Shown here piece by piece: positions 37,739 to 46,785 of a stretch of 64,000 bases of DNA. Location: contig CAVYXQ010000019.1 of NCBI GenBank assembly GCA_963772555.1, positions 78,888 through 142,887 of the forward strand, in the 5' to 3' direction. How positions within the stretch are numbered: the first letter of the stretch is position 1; every line of letters begins with the position of its first letter. The notes under the pieces are model-generated. The model made no database searches and was not told the origin of the DNA. It saw only the letters and a list, made by a program, of their open reading frames with translations. The DNA comes from Roseiarcus sp963772555. GTDB taxonomy: Bacteria > Pseudomonadota > Alphaproteobacteria > Rhizobiales > Beijerinckiaceae. Both the position numbers and the translations under genes were made by a program.

Positions 37739-38997
37739 ACCCCCTTCAGCGCCTCGGCGATCTTGGCCTGCCCGGGAACTTTGCCGACGGAGCCGATCGT
37801 CGCGATTGTGGGCGGCGATCTAAGCATGGCCGCGCCCGCTTTGCGAACCTCTTCGACCGAGACCTGGTCGATTTGCACCATCATCTCCTCGACGCCGAGC
37901 GGCCGTCCATAGATCTGCACCTGCCGCGCCAGTTGCTGGGCCCTAAGGCTAGGCGATTCGAGCGCCGCAAGCGTGGAAACTTTCATCTGGGCCTTGGCGC
38001 GGCGGATTTCGCTTTCGTCAAGCCCATGCGCGGCCTCGGCGAGGCAGCCGATCGACGCCGCGACCACCTCGGCGGCATGCCGGCCAGCCGAGGCCGCATA
38101 AAAGCCGAAGAGCCCGGCGTCGGAATAATCCCAATGGAACGAGTGGATCGAGTAGGCAAGTCCACGCTTCTCCCGCACTTCCTGAAACAACCTGGAAGAC
38201 ATGCCCCCGCCGGCGGCGGCGGCAAAAATTTGGGCTGCGTCGTGGTCCGGCGCGTCGGCTGGGCGGCCCTCGAACCCGACGACGACGTGAGTTTGCTCGA
38301 GACGCTTGCCAAGTCTGCTGTCACCGCCCCGATATTGCGCGGGAGTCGGGCCTTGACGCTCCTGGCCTGAAAATCGGTTCAGGCAGGCCTCCGCCAAAGC
38401 AACAATATCGTCATGTCTCAGGGCGCCGGCCGCCGCGACAACCATGGCGGGAGCGCGATAATGCTTGTGCAGGTAGCTATCGATTGCTTCCCGGTCGAGC
38501 GCCGCCACGCCTTCCCGGGTGCCGAGGATCGGCCGGCCGATCGCCTGTTCCGGCCACGCTGCGGCGGTAAGCATATCGAAGACGAGGTCGTCGGGCGTAT
38601 CCTCCACGGCCGCGATCTCCTGGGTGATCACGCTCTTTTCCCGCTCGAGCTCGTTCGGATCGAACTGGCTGTCGGTGAGAATGTCCCCAAGCACGTCGAA
38701 AGCAAGCCCCGCGTCGCTTCCCATCATCCGGGCGAAATACCCGGTGCGCTCGACGCCCGTCTCGGCGTTAAGGTCGCCCCCCGCGTCTTCGATCGCTTCG
38801 GCGATGTCGCGGGCGCTTCGGCGGCGGGTGCCCTTGAACGCCATATGTTCAAGCAAATGCGATAGCCCATGCTCCGCGGAACTCTCATGCCGTGAGCCGG
38901 CGGCCACGAAAACGCCGATCGCGACCGTCTTGAGATGGGAGGCCGCGTCGGTGACGACGGCGAGGCCGGAAGCAAGGCGCTTAACCTCGACGGTCAC
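37735..38997 (-). CDS. M16 family zinc peptidase (mitochondrial processing peptidase-like)
   Basis: A 420-residue insulinase-type metallopeptidase. The inverted zinc motif is HLLEHMAFKGT near residue 47, with the downstream glutamate in the ENAG-like segment (LNAETGVERTGYF). This is the bacterial relative of the beta subunit of mitochondrial processing peptidase common in alphaproteobacteria. It starts at GTG 38997, overlapping the thrC stop by four bases. Linkage of thrC, this peptidase and an acetyltransferase is a frequent alphaproteobacterial order. Confidence 0.93.
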   Translation of the reverse strand: MTVEVKRLASGLAVVTDAASHLKTVAIGVFVAAGSRHESSAEHGLSHLLEHMAFKGTRRRSARDIAEAIEDAGGDLNAETGVERTGYFARMMGSDAGLAFDVLGDILTDSQFDPNELEREKSVITQEIAAVEDTPDDLVFDMLTAAAWPEQAIGRPILGTREGVAALDREAIDSYLHKHYRAPAMVVAAAGALRHDDIVALAEACLNRFSGQERQGPTPAQYRGGDSRLGKRLEQTHVVVGFEGRPADAPDHDAAQIFAAAAGGGMSSRLFQEVREKRGLAYSIHSFHWDYSDAGLFGFYAASAGRHAAEVVAASIGCLAEAAHGLDESEIRRAKAQMKVSTLAALESPSLRAQQLARQVQIYGRPLGVEEMMVQIDQVSVEEVRKAGAAMLRSPPTIATIGSVGKVPGQAKIAEALKGV

Positions 38998-40397
38998 GCC
39001 GGCGCCCTTGCTGTCTCACGGAGGTAATCCGCCACGGCGATCCGATCGTTCGCCAGGACGACGCTCGTCTCCTCTCGCTCCATGAGACCGGTGAGGTGCG
39101 GCGGCAACGGAGGGCGAATGCCTGTGGCGCGCTCGACGGCGTCGGGGAACTTTGCGGGATGGGCGGTGCCCAGCGAGACGACCGGGGTCGCCGGCGATGA
39201 TTCGAGCGCTCTCCGGGCGGCGCTGACGCCGATTGCGCTGTGCGGATCAAGGATGAGGCCGCTCTCGCGATAGACGCGGGTCATTTCCGCGATGCAGGCC
39301 GCCTCGTCGATACGTTCGGCGCTGAAGTCGGCGCGAATGCGTTGCAAAACCGTCGAAGGGATCTCGAACCAGCCATGGCGCGCAAAGTCGGTCATCATCG
39401 CCCGGATGAGTTCCGGATCCTGATCCGACGCCTCGAACATCAGCCGTTCGAAATTCGATGAGACCTCGATGTCCATCGATGGCGACAGCGTCGCCGTGAC
39501 GCCTTTCGGCCGGTAGCGGCCTTCCGCCATGGCGCGGGCGAGGATATCGTTCTCGTTTGTCGCCACGACCAACCGTTCGATCGGCAGGCCCATGCGCTTG
39601 GCGTAGTAGCCGGCCAGAACATCGCCGAAATTCCCGGTCGGGACCGCGTAGGAGACTGCGCGTTCCGGGGCGCCGAGGGCGATCGCACTGACAAAGTAAT
39701 AGACGATCTGAGCGAGGATACGCGCCCAATTGATCGAGTTGACGCCGGATAGCGCCATCTCGTCGCGAAAGGCAAGATCGTTGAACAGCTCTTTGACGAT
39801 CCGCTGGCAGTCGTCGAACGTCCCCTCGATGGCGATGGCGTGAACGTTGGGCTTGCCGACCGTCGTCATTTGGCGGCGCTGGACCTCCGACACCCGCCCG
39901 CGGGGAAAGAGAATGTAGACGTCAGTCTGCGATCGGCCGCCGAAGGCTTCGATCGCGGCCGCGCCGGTATCGCCCGAGGTCGCGCCTAGGATGGTGGCGT
40001 GCAAGCGCCGCTGTTCGAGCGCTTGATTCATGGCTCGGCTGAGCCACTGCATCGCGAAGTCCTTGAACGCCAGCGTGGGCCCGTGGAACAATTCGAGAGC
40101 AAAGAGGTTCGGCTCAATCTGGACGATCGGCGCGGTCGCGGCATGACGAAAGCAGGCGTAGGCATCCGAAGTCATGGCGCCGATATCGGCTTCGTCGAAT
40201 TCACCCGCGATGAACGGCGTCATAACCCGGACGGCGACGTCGGCGTAGCTAAGGCCTCTGAGCGCGCGGATCGCTTCCGGCGGCCAATGGGGCAGCGACC
40301 GGGGCGTATAGAGTCCGCCGTCGCGCGCGAGCCCGGCAAGCAATACGTCCTCGAAGCCGAGCGCCGGCGCCGCGCCGCGCGTCGAAATATAGTGCAC
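38994..40397 (-). CDS. thrC: Threonine synthase
   Basis: A 467-residue PLP enzyme converting O-phosphohomoserine to threonine. The N-terminus MHYISTRGAAPALGFEDVLLAGLARDGGLYTP is typical of the long bacterial and fungal form; the PLP lysine is in FHGPTLAFKDFAMQW near residue 112, and the phosphate loop near residue 245 reads PTGNFGDVLAGYYAKRMG. First gene of the minus-strand operon; a 250-base divergent region separates it from cfa. Confidence 0.96.
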   Translation of the reverse strand: MHYISTRGAAPALGFEDVLLAGLARDGGLYTPRSLPHWPPEAIRALRGLSYADVAVRVMTPFIAGEFDEADIGAMTSDAYACFRHAATAPIVQIEPNLFALELFHGPTLAFKDFAMQWLSRAMNQALEQRRLHATILGATSGDTGAAAIEAFGGRSQTDVYILFPRGRVSEVQRRQMTTVGKPNVHAIAIEGTFDDCQRIVKELFNDLAFRDEMALSGVNSINWARILAQIVYYFVSAIALGAPERAVSYAVPTGNFGDVLAGYYAKRMGLPIERLVVATNENDILARAMAEGRYRPKGVTATLSPSMDIEVSSNFERLMFEASDQDPELIRAMMTDFARHGWFEIPSTVLQRIRADFSAERIDEAACIAEMTRVYRESGLILDPHSAIGVSAARRALESSPATPVVSLGTAHPAKFPDAVERATGIRPPLPPHLTGLMEREETSVVLANDRIAVADYLRETARAPA

Positions 40398-40650
40398 GAA
40401 CTGGAGATCCCTAACCGATTTGCCCGTCGTCTATCGCAAAAGGCGCGAAAGGAAAATGTCGGCTCGCTTCCACGAAGCGCAGCGCCGCCTTTTCGGCGGA
40501 CATGGTTCCAACATTGAGGCCAAAGCAAGACGCCAGAGGACCCGACGAGGGATGGACTTGAAAAGTGCGCCGAAGTTTCCATAACTTACACGACCAAGGG
40601 GAAGGGATCTCGCGCGGCTGAATTGGCCCGACTGAGGCGAGGTGAGCGGC

Positions 40651-41904
40651 ATGGCGATATCGTTTGCAGCAATGCTCGGAACGCTGGCGCGTATGGGCAA
40701 TCTCGAAGTCGAGACGGCCGACGGGACGACGCATCTGCTTGGCGATGGCTCTGGCCCTCGCCTCGCGGTAAGGCTTGCGGATCGCGCGGCGGAGCGCGAA
40801 CTGCTCATGAATCCGGCGCTCACGCTCGGAGAACTCTTCACGGACGGCCGGCTGATCGTCACGCACGGGTCGCTCTACGATCTTCTCGAGCTGGGGGCGA
40901 GGAACCTGTCCGAGCTTAAGGGCCTGCCGTGGGTCCAGGCGCTCGAGAAGATCCGTGTCGCGTTCCGCGGACTGCATCAGCATAATGACAGGCGCCGCGC
41001 CAAGGCGAATGTCGCCCGCCACTATGATCTCGACGCGCGTCTGTACGATCTCTTTCTCGACTCGGACCGGCAATATTCCTGCGCCTATTTCGAGCATCCG
41101 GGGCAGTCGCTCGACGACGCGCAGAAGGCCAAGAAACGCCACATCGCCGCGAAGCTTCTGATCGAGGACGGGATGTCCGTGCTCGACATCGGTTGCGGCT
41201 TTGGCGGACTCGCGCTCTATCTGGCTGGCATCGCCGGAGCGAAGGCAACCGGCGTCACCCTGTCGGAGGAACAGTTCGCCGTGGCGACGGAGCGCGCGCG
41301 CCGGTCCGGATTGGCCGAGCGCCTGGACTTCCGTTTGCAGGATTACCGCGACGTCCCCGAGACCTATGACCGGATCGTGTCGGTCGGAATGTTCGAGCAT
41401 GTCGGCGTGCGCCGCTACGACGAATACTTCCGCACGGTCAGACGCCAGCTCAAGGACGATGGCGTGATGCTGCTGCACTCCATCGGCCGCAACTCCACGC
41501 CGGGCGCGACCAATCCGTGGATCCGAAAGTACATTTTCCCTGGCGGCTACATTCCAAGCCTCTCGGAGGTGCTCCCGGCGATCGAGCGAGCCGGATTGTA
41601 TGTGACGGATATCGAAATTCTCCGACTGCATTACGCCGATACGCTGCGCGTCTGGCGCGAGCAGTTCATGGCTCGGCGCGACGAGGCGGCGCGCCTCTAT
41701 GACGAACGCTTCTGCCGCATGTGGGAGTTCTATCTCGCGGGGGCCGAAAGCTCATTCCGCGTCGACGGGCATATGGTTTTTCAGGTCCAGGTCGCGAAAC
41801 GCCAGGACGCCGTTCCCTTGACGCGCGATTACCTTGCCGAGCGCGAGGCCGAATTGCGTCGGCGCGAGGACGCGCAGCCCCAGTTGCGCCACGCCGCCGA
41901 ATAG
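40651..41904 (+). CDS. cfa: Cyclopropane-fatty-acyl-phospholipid synthase family methyltransferase
   Basis: About 417 residues. The SAM-binding motif VLDIGCGFGGLALYLAG is near residue 177; the N-terminal lipid-binding domain (ELLMNPALTLGELFTDGRLIV) and the C-terminal FPGGYIPSLSEV and HYADTLRVWREQF segments fit the CfaS family. It adds a methylene from SAM to unsaturated membrane acyl chains, often in stationary or acid stress. ATG 40651 is preferred; GTG 40642 is possible in the same frame. Confidence 0.92.
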   Translation: MAISFAAMLGTLARMGNLEVETADGTTHLLGDGSGPRLAVRLADRAAERELLMNPALTLGELFTDGRLIVTHGSLYDLLELGARNLSELKGLPWVQALEKIRVAFRGLHQHNDRRRAKANVARHYDLDARLYDLFLDSDRQYSCAYFEHPGQSLDDAQKAKKRHIAAKLLIEDGMSVLDIGCGFGGLALYLAGIAGAKATGVTLSEEQFAVATERARRSGLAERLDFRLQDYRDVPETYDRIVSVGMFEHVGVRRYDEYFRTVRRQLKDDGVMLLHSIGRNSTPGATNPWIRKYIFPGGYIPSLSEVLPAIERAGLYVTDIEILRLHYADTLRVWREQFMARRDEAARLYDERFCRMWEFYLAGAESSFRVDGHMVFQVQVAKRQDAVPLTRDYLAEREAELRRREDAQPQLRHAAE

Positions 41905-41917
41905 GAAAGCGACACGT

Positions 41918-42202
41918 TCAGGCGGCGCGGGCGTAACGCACGGCAAGCCCGGTCACGACGACGCGCCGGAGCGCCACACCCTCGATGTCAGCGCCCTTGA
42001 CGTCGTCGACTTCGAACCGTACGTCGACAAGGGCGTCCGCGCCGTATTCGGCCGCTTCACGCTTCAGGGCCTCGATGGCCGCCGCGTGTTCGGCTTCCGA
42101 CCCCGCCGCCTCTGCGGCGCGCCATCGCGTCGTCACTCTGACGCGCCCGATGGCAATCGTTCGTCGCGCGCCCTCGAGGACGCTGGTGAAGCTGACCTGC
42201 AT
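41918..42202 (-). CDS. YbjQ-like heavy-metal-binding domain protein
   Basis: A 94-residue protein beginning MQVSFTSVLEGARRTIAIG and containing EALKREAAEYGADALVDVRFE, which matches the YbjQ/DUF74 fold that assembles as a pentameric barrel. Despite the family name, metal binding is not well established. The frame is open upstream, but the start at 42202 coincides with the domain. It is convergent with cfa. Confidence 0.6.
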   Translation of the reverse strand: MQVSFTSVLEGARRTIAIGRVRVTTRWRAAEAAGSEAEHAAAIEALKREAAEYGADALVDVRFEVDDVKGADIEGVALRRVVVTGLAVRYARAA

Positions 42203-42423
42203 GTGCGCCTGGTTCGTGTCGTTGCCGCCCTGGCGGTAATACGCCCGCAGCCTTTCCAGTCGGTTAAGCGATCGCCGCGAAAGCGCCGCGTCGGGACACT
42301 GCGGAGCCGCCCGCGCCGAACGCGGCCGCCCCCGGAGCCGAAAAGCGCGTCCCCGGTTGCGCGTGAAAGACCCCCTGGTCACCCGGGCAAAGCGAACCCT
42401 TGGGGCGGGCCGGGCCGCCGCCG

Positions 42424-42460
42424 AACGGTGAGGCCGGCTCTTCACGCCGGCCTCACCGTT
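42424..42460 (-). terminator. Strong hairpin downstream of the Do-type protease gene
   Basis: A perfect 15-base-pair stem, AACGGTGAGGCCGGC with its complement and a seven-base loop, lies 11 bases beyond the stop of the protease gene. There is no T run after it on the minus strand, so it may act as an RNA 3'-end stabiliser or weak terminator. Confidence 0.55.
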
Positions 42461-42470
42461 CTCAGTAGGG

Positions 42471-43925
42471 TTACGCCTTGGGGAAAGCGAACGCGACGAA
42501 GCGGTCGCCTTCGGCGGTCTGTACGCGCATCAGGACCGCCTTGTCGCCGGTCTGCTTGGCCTGGGCGACATCGGACTTGACCTCTTGCGGCGTCGAAACC
42601 GGCTTTCCGGCGACATCGAGGATCACGTCGCCGGGCTTCAAGCCTTTGAGCGCGGCTTCGCCGTTCGGATCGACCCCGACGATGGCTACGCCGCCGCCAT
42701 GTCCGCCTTGGCGGCCCGGCGCGAGCTCCAAGCCGAGCGCCGGCGTGGGAGAGTTGGCCTTCGTTTCGGCGCTGGCCAGGGTCGCCGTCTTCTGCGGGGC
42801 GAGAGTCGCGTCGATGGTCTTCTCCGACTTGTCGCGCAGGATCGTCAGCTCCACCTTTTCGCCGGGCTTCATGAAGCCGATCCGACGGGTCAGATCGCCC
42901 GCATCCCTGATGGGTTCGCCATTCAGCTTGGTGATGACGTCCCCCGGCTTGACCCCGGCCTCGGCCGCCGGCGTGCCCGGCATCGTCTCGTCCACGATCG
43001 CGCCTTCGGCTTTCTTCATGCCGAGGCTCTCGGCGATGTCCGCTCCGACGGGCTGGATCCGCACGCCCAGATAGCCGCGCTGAACGACGCCGCCATGCTC
43101 GAGCTCGGTCACGACCTGATCGACTGTGTTGGCGGGAATGTCGAAGCCGATGCCGACGCTGCCGCCGGAAGGCGAGTAGATCGCCGTGTTAACGCCGACG
43201 ACCTGGCCTTCTAGGTTGAACGTCGGGCCGCCGGAATTGCCCTTGTTGATCGGCGCGTCGATCTGCAGGAAGCGATCGTACGGGCCGTCGCCGATGTCGC
43301 GGCCCTTGGCCGAGATGATGCCGGCGGTGACGGTGCCGCCCAGGCCGTACGGATTGCCGATGGCCACGACCCAATCGCCGATTTTCGGCTGCTCCTTGGC
43401 GAAGGTCACAAATGGATAGTCGCCCGGCTGCTCAACCTTCAGGAGGGCCAGGTCAGTCTTCGGGTCCGTGCCAATCACCTTCGCGTCGAGGACCTTGCCG
43501 TCGTCCATGGTGACGGTGACGGCCTTCGAGTCCTGCACGACATGATTGTTGGTGACAATGTAGCCATCCGACGAAATGAAGAACCCGGAGCCCTCGCCGA
43601 TAATCTCTTGCGGCGGATGGACACGGTCCGGCGCACCGAAGTCATGGAAGAACTGCCGGATCTGCGGCGGGAGCTTGCTTTCGGCGCTTGCGTCGCGAAC
43701 GACCTTGACCTTGACCGAGACGACCGCCGGCTTCACCCGCGCGATCAGGGACGCGAAAGACGGCAAGCCGGAGGTCTGCAGGTCGTTCGTCTGGATTTGC
43801 GCGGCGGCCGCGGGATGCGATGTCGTAAGGGCGCCTTCGCCGATCGCGCCGGCGGCGACGAGCGATAGCGCCGCTGCCGAAGCGAGAAGGCGGCTGCGGT
43901 TCCGGAACGGGGCTAGAAGAGACAT
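42471..43925 (-). CDS. Do family serine endopeptidase (DegP/HtrA)
   Basis: A 484-residue periplasmic quality-control protease. A signal peptide spans residues 1 to about 35 (LLASAAALSLVAAGAIG). The trypsin-like triad is visible as His in VTNNHVV (about 127), Asp in KTDLALLKV (about 157) and Ser in NKGNSGGPTF (about 230). Two PDZ domains follow (GYLGVRIQPVG, and GVAIVGVDPNGEAALKGLKPGD). In alphaproteobacteria several degP paralogues usually coexist, so I give no number. A single gene with a hairpin after it. Confidence 0.94.
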   Translation of the reverse strand: MSLLAPFRNRSRLLASAAALSLVAAGAIGEGALTTSHPAAAAQIQTNDLQTSGLPSFASLIARVKPAVVSVKVKVVRDASAESKLPPQIRQFFHDFGAPDRVHPPQEIIGEGSGFFISSDGYIVTNNHVVQDSKAVTVTMDDGKVLDAKVIGTDPKTDLALLKVEQPGDYPFVTFAKEQPKIGDWVVAIGNPYGLGGTVTAGIISAKGRDIGDGPYDRFLQIDAPINKGNSGGPTFNLEGQVVGVNTAIYSPSGGSVGIGFDIPANTVDQVVTELEHGGVVQRGYLGVRIQPVGADIAESLGMKKAEGAIVDETMPGTPAAEAGVKPGDVITKLNGEPIRDAGDLTRRIGFMKPGEKVELTILRDKSEKTIDATLAPQKTATLASAETKANSPTPALGLELAPGRQGGHGGGVAIVGVDPNGEAALKGLKPGDVILDVAGKPVSTPQEVKSDVAQAKQTGDKAVLMRVQTAEGDRFVAFAFPKA

Positions 43926-44225
43926 GGCAATGATTCCTTTATTGATGATTTCTCCGATGGACCGAATGAACCGGCCGACGGAGGGAAGAATGCGCGCCTC
44001 GTGTTATCCGCCTTTTGACCAGCAGATTAACAATTGTTCAAGTTGAGAAGCCCCATTGAACTCGGCCGGCTGGCAAAAGGCCTCGTGGCAGGCAGGATAT
44101 CGTCGGAAAGTGGCGGCAGGCAGCGCAAGCCCCCTCATTTTGCGTGCATCGGCCCGCTCTGCCGCCAAGCCTTTTGCAATGCGAGCAGGGTCCACACATT
44201 TGCGTGAACACGGATACGAAAGTTC
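43926..44225. other. Upstream region of the protease gene, no gene recognised
   Basis: About 300 bases with no convincing coding frame. It holds the promoter of the minus-strand protease gene and, at its right end, leads into the promoter of the small RNA gene. Confidence 0.5.
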
Positions 44226-44254
44226 TTGCAATCCTCGCGTCGCACAACTAGCTT
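44226..44254 (+). promoter_or_regulatory. Sigma-70-type promoter of the small RNA gene
   Basis: TTGCAA at 44226-44231 and TAGCTT at 44249-44254 are separated by 17 bases, a good match to the alphaproteobacterial housekeeping pattern. The predicted start site at about 44260-44261 coincides with the first base of the first hairpin. Confidence 0.65.
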
Positions 44255-44260
44255 ATTGCG

Positions 44261-44343
44261 GTGCGGCGCGATTCGCCGCACATGCCCTCCTTGGGCGTTT
44301 CCTCCCTAGACTTAAGGGCCGCCGAAAGGCGGCCTCCTTTTTT
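44261..44343 (+). ncRNA. Putative trans-acting small RNA, about 83 nt
   Basis: Starts at a predicted promoter and consists of three hairpins. The first is GTGCGGCG paired with CGCCGCAC around a five-base loop (44261-44281). The second is GCCC-TCCTT-GGGC (44284-44296), which presents UCCUU in its loop. A single-stranded stretch with a second CCTCCC motif follows (44301-44306). The last hairpin is GGCCGCC-GAAA-GGCGGCC (44317-44334) followed by TCC and six T, a canonical terminator. CCUCC motifs in loops are the hallmark of several alphaproteobacterial small RNAs that block ribosome binding sites. No known family is assigned here. Confidence 0.7.
44317..44343 (+). terminator. Rho-independent terminator of the small RNA gene
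   Basis: Seven-pair perfect GC stem with GAAA loop, then TCCTTTTTT. The orientation is plus strand and there is no protein gene upstream on that strand, which is what supports an RNA gene here. Confidence 0.85.
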
Positions 44344-44387
44344 GTGCGGGGCGGATCAGCCGAAAACCTTCTCTCCCGCAATCATGG

Positions 44388-45116
44388 CTACGGCTTTCGC
44401 GTCGGGTTGAGCAAACGCTCCTGCCTCCGCCTGTCGCCGAGGGTCTGGGCGAGGAACTGGCCGCCGTGATGCAGTCCGCCGGCATCGACGCCGTGGCCGA
44501 TGCCAAAAGACAGATGCCATTGCGTCGGGATATCGGCGGCCGCCAGCGCCTCGGCGGCGAGGAACATCGCCTCGACAGGGATGAGCGGATCCTGGTCGCC
44601 GTGAACGAGCAGGATAGGCGGCGGGCCGCCGATGGCGTCGCGCGCCGTGGCCTCTTTGAGGCGCTCAGGCCCGACCAGCGCGCCTGAATAGCCGAGAATC
44701 GCGGCGGGCGCCCGTCTGCGCCGGAGCCCGACATGCATCGCCATCATCGCGCCCTGGCTGAAGCCGACGAGCGCCAGTCTCGAATCGTCGAGCCCAAGCC
44801 TTTGGAGCTCGCCGTCGAGGAAGGGGTCGAGCGAGCTGCGCGCGTTGACGACGCCCTTCCACCGCTCGTCGGCTCCAGCCGGATCGTCCGGCGGCCGATT
44901 CGATAGTGGAAACCATTGCCGCCCCATCGGCGTGCCTGGGCAGCGTTCCGCGGCGTGAGGCGAAACGAAGGCCGCCTCGGGCATCAGGTTTCGCCACTGG
45001 CGACCGAACTCGATGAGGTCCGCCCCATCGGTGCCGTAGCCGTGCAAGAGGACCACTAGCGCGCCCGCGCGCCCCGCGGTCGCCGCAATTCGGGGGCCGT
45101 CCAGCGCGAGGCTCAT
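44388..45116 (-). CDS. Alpha/beta hydrolase, phospholipase/carboxylesterase family
   Basis: A 242-residue esterase. The oxyanion region is VVLLHGYGTDGADL near residue 20, the nucleophile elbow GFSQGAMMAMHVG near residue 120, the acid in LLVHGDQDPLIP near residue 175 and the histidine in GIGHGVDAGGLHHG near residue 210. It belongs to the acyl-protein thioesterase-like group and hydrolyses short esters. It follows the glycosylase gene on the same strand with a 33-base gap. Confidence 0.88.
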   Translation of the reverse strand: MSLALDGPRIAATAGRAGALVVLLHGYGTDGADLIEFGRQWRNLMPEAAFVSPHAAERCPGTPMGRQWFPLSNRPPDDPAGADERWKGVVNARSSLDPFLDGELQRLGLDDSRLALVGFSQGAMMAMHVGLRRRRAPAAILGYSGALVGPERLKEATARDAIGGPPPILLVHGDQDPLIPVEAMFLAAEALAAADIPTQWHLSFGIGHGVDAGGLHHGGQFLAQTLGDRRRQERLLNPTRKP

Positions 45117-45149
45117 CAGGGCTCCGGGTTGGTTGAATTCCCGCTGGCC

Positions 45150-45887
45150 TTAACCCGAACGATCCGCGAGAGCCATCCCCGATCGCGCTTTTACCCCGCG
45201 GTAATAGGCCCAAAGCATCCGCGCGGCGACGCCGCGCCAAGGCCGCCAGCGCTCGGCGATCCGTTCGAGCCTCCCGGCATCCGGTCGGGTTTTGAGGTTC
45301 AAGGCCAGCTTCGCCGCTTGCTGCAGGGCGAGATCGCCGGAGGGAAAGGCGTCCGGATGGCCGAGACAGAAGAGCAGAAATATATCGGCCGTCCAGGGGC
45401 CGATCCCCTTCACCGACACCAGCGCGTCGTGGGCGCGTTCGGCGTCGAGGGCCGCAAGGCCCGACAGATCGAGCCGGCCGTCGGCGGTGGACTCCGCCAG
45501 CGCGCGCAGGGCGCGAATTTTCGGCGCCGAGAGCCCGCAGGCGCGCAATTCCTCCTCGGTCGCGGCGGCAAGGCGGTCGGAGTCGAGCGGGACAATGCGG
45601 GTCTCGAGCCGGCCGAAAATCGCCTTGGCGCTGGCGACCGACACCTGCTGCGAGACGATGATGGCGGCGAGGCCGGCAAAGCCCGGATCCCGGCGGCGCA
45701 AAGGCGGTAAGCCGCCGACGGCGATCAGCTTTTCGACCAGTTCGGGGTCCTGCTGGCGCAAGGCCTCGGCGGCTTCCCGCAAGCTCGTCTCGTCGACGAT
45801 CAGCGCCGCTGGATGATAGAGCCGGTGCGGCGGTCGCCCGGCGCGTCTTGCGCGGGACTTTCCTTCATGGTTCCGCTTGTTCGCCAT
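45150..45887 (-). CDS. DNA-3-methyladenine glycosylase II (AlkA-like)
   Basis: A 245-residue HhH-GPD base excision glycosylase. The helix-hairpin-helix and catalytic aspartate are in VKGIGPWTADIFLLFCLGHPDAFPSGDLALQQA near residue 160. It lacks the iron-sulfur cluster cysteines of MutY/Nth. It removes alkylated bases such as 3-methyladenine. Its ATG (45887-45885) overlaps the ATG of the divergent gluQ gene (45886-45888); thus at least one of the two genes probably relies on a promoter inside the other. Confidence 0.88.
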   Translation of the reverse strand: MANKRNHEGKSRARRAGRPPHRLYHPAALIVDETSLREAAEALRQQDPELVEKLIAVGGLPPLRRRDPGFAGLAAIIVSQQVSVASAKAIFGRLETRIVPLDSDRLAAATEEELRACGLSAPKIRALRALAESTADGRLDLSGLAALDAERAHDALVSVKGIGPWTADIFLLFCLGHPDAFPSGDLALQQAAKLALNLKTRPDAGRLERIAERWRPWRGVAARMLWAYYRGVKARSGMALADRSG

Positions 45888-46785
45888 GCGCCCTGATGAC
45901 CCCGCTCCTGCTGTGACCCTGCGATTCGCGCCCTCGCCAAACGGCTTGTTGCATCTCGGCCACGCCTATTCCGCGCTGATGAACGCGCGCGCCTCCGCCG
46001 CATTGAAGGGACGCCTGCTGCTGCGTTTTGACGATTTGGATCGGACCCGGAGCCGGAGGCAATACGAATCCGCAATCGAGCGGGATCTCGAATGGCTCGG
46101 GGTTCGCTTCGATGCGCCGGCCCGCCGCGAGAGCGATCACGTCGCGGACTACGACGCGGCGTTGGCCCGTCTGGCGGCGCAGGGACTGACCTATCCGTGT
46201 TTTTGCAGCCGGCAGGACGTCGCCCGTTCCCCGCCCGCCTACGACCCCGATGGAGCGCCGGTCTATTCGGGCGCCTGCCGGTCGCTTGCCGCGGATGAGG
46301 CCGCGGCGCGGCTTGCGCAGGGCGACAGGCCCGTCTGGCGCCTCCAAATGCGGCGCGCACTCGAGTTGGCGCCCGCGCCAGCCAACTGGATCGAATTTGG
46401 CGAGGGGCCGGCGCCCTCGACGCGGGTCGGCGAGCCTGCCCTCTGGGGAGACATAATCCTGCGCGGGCGCGACTCGGCGGCCAGCTATCATCTGGCGGTG
46501 GCGGTGGACGATTCGCTCCAGGGCGTGACCGACGTCGTGCGGGGCCGCGATCTTCTCGCCGCAACCTCTCTCCATCGTCTGCTGCAGGAATTGCTGGGCC
46601 TTCCCGCCCCGCGCTACCGCCACCACCGGCTGGTTCGAGACCCGAACGGCGCGAAGCTGTCGAAGAGCCGCCAGTCGACGTCGCTGGCGACGTTGCGCAA
46701 GAGCGGGGTCGGCCCGAGCGAAATCCGCGCAGCGCTCGGGCTGGGAGAGGGCGACAGCGGAGGGCTGGTCGTCAGCCTCAGTTGA
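45886..46785 (+). CDS. gluQ: Glutamyl-Q tRNA(Asp) synthetase
   Basis: A 299-residue paralogue of the catalytic domain of glutamyl-tRNA synthetase, without the anticodon-binding domain. It attaches glutamate to the queuosine base of tRNA-Asp. The class I HIGH-type motif is RFAPSPNGLLHLGHAYSA near residue 15 and the KMSKS-type motif is GAKLSKSRQST near residue 265. The four putative zinc ligands are in CFCSRQ and the following GACRSL segment. ATG 45886 is preferred over TTG nine bases upstream. It converges on the M23 gene with an eight-base overlap. Confidence 0.93.
   Translation: MRPDDPAPAVTLRFAPSPNGLLHLGHAYSALMNARASAALKGRLLLRFDDLDRTRSRRQYESAIERDLEWLGVRFDAPARRESDHVADYDAALARLAAQGLTYPCFCSRQDVARSPPAYDPDGAPVYSGACRSLAADEAAARLAQGDRPVWRLQMRRALELAPAPANWIEFGEGPAPSTRVGEPALWGDIILRGRDSAASYHLAVAVDDSLQGVTDVVRGRDLLAATSLHRLLQELLGLPAPRYRHHRLVRDPNGAKLSKSRQSTSLATLRKSGVGPSEIRAALGLGEGDSGGLVVSLS

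Noticed and set aside
40411..41631. 406-codon minus-strand frame opposite cfa
   Set aside because: Composition and lack of domains mark it as a shadow of the methyltransferase gene.
44056..44469. 137-codon plus-strand frame across the small RNA gene
   Set aside because: It runs through the small RNA promoter and terminator and shows no family features.
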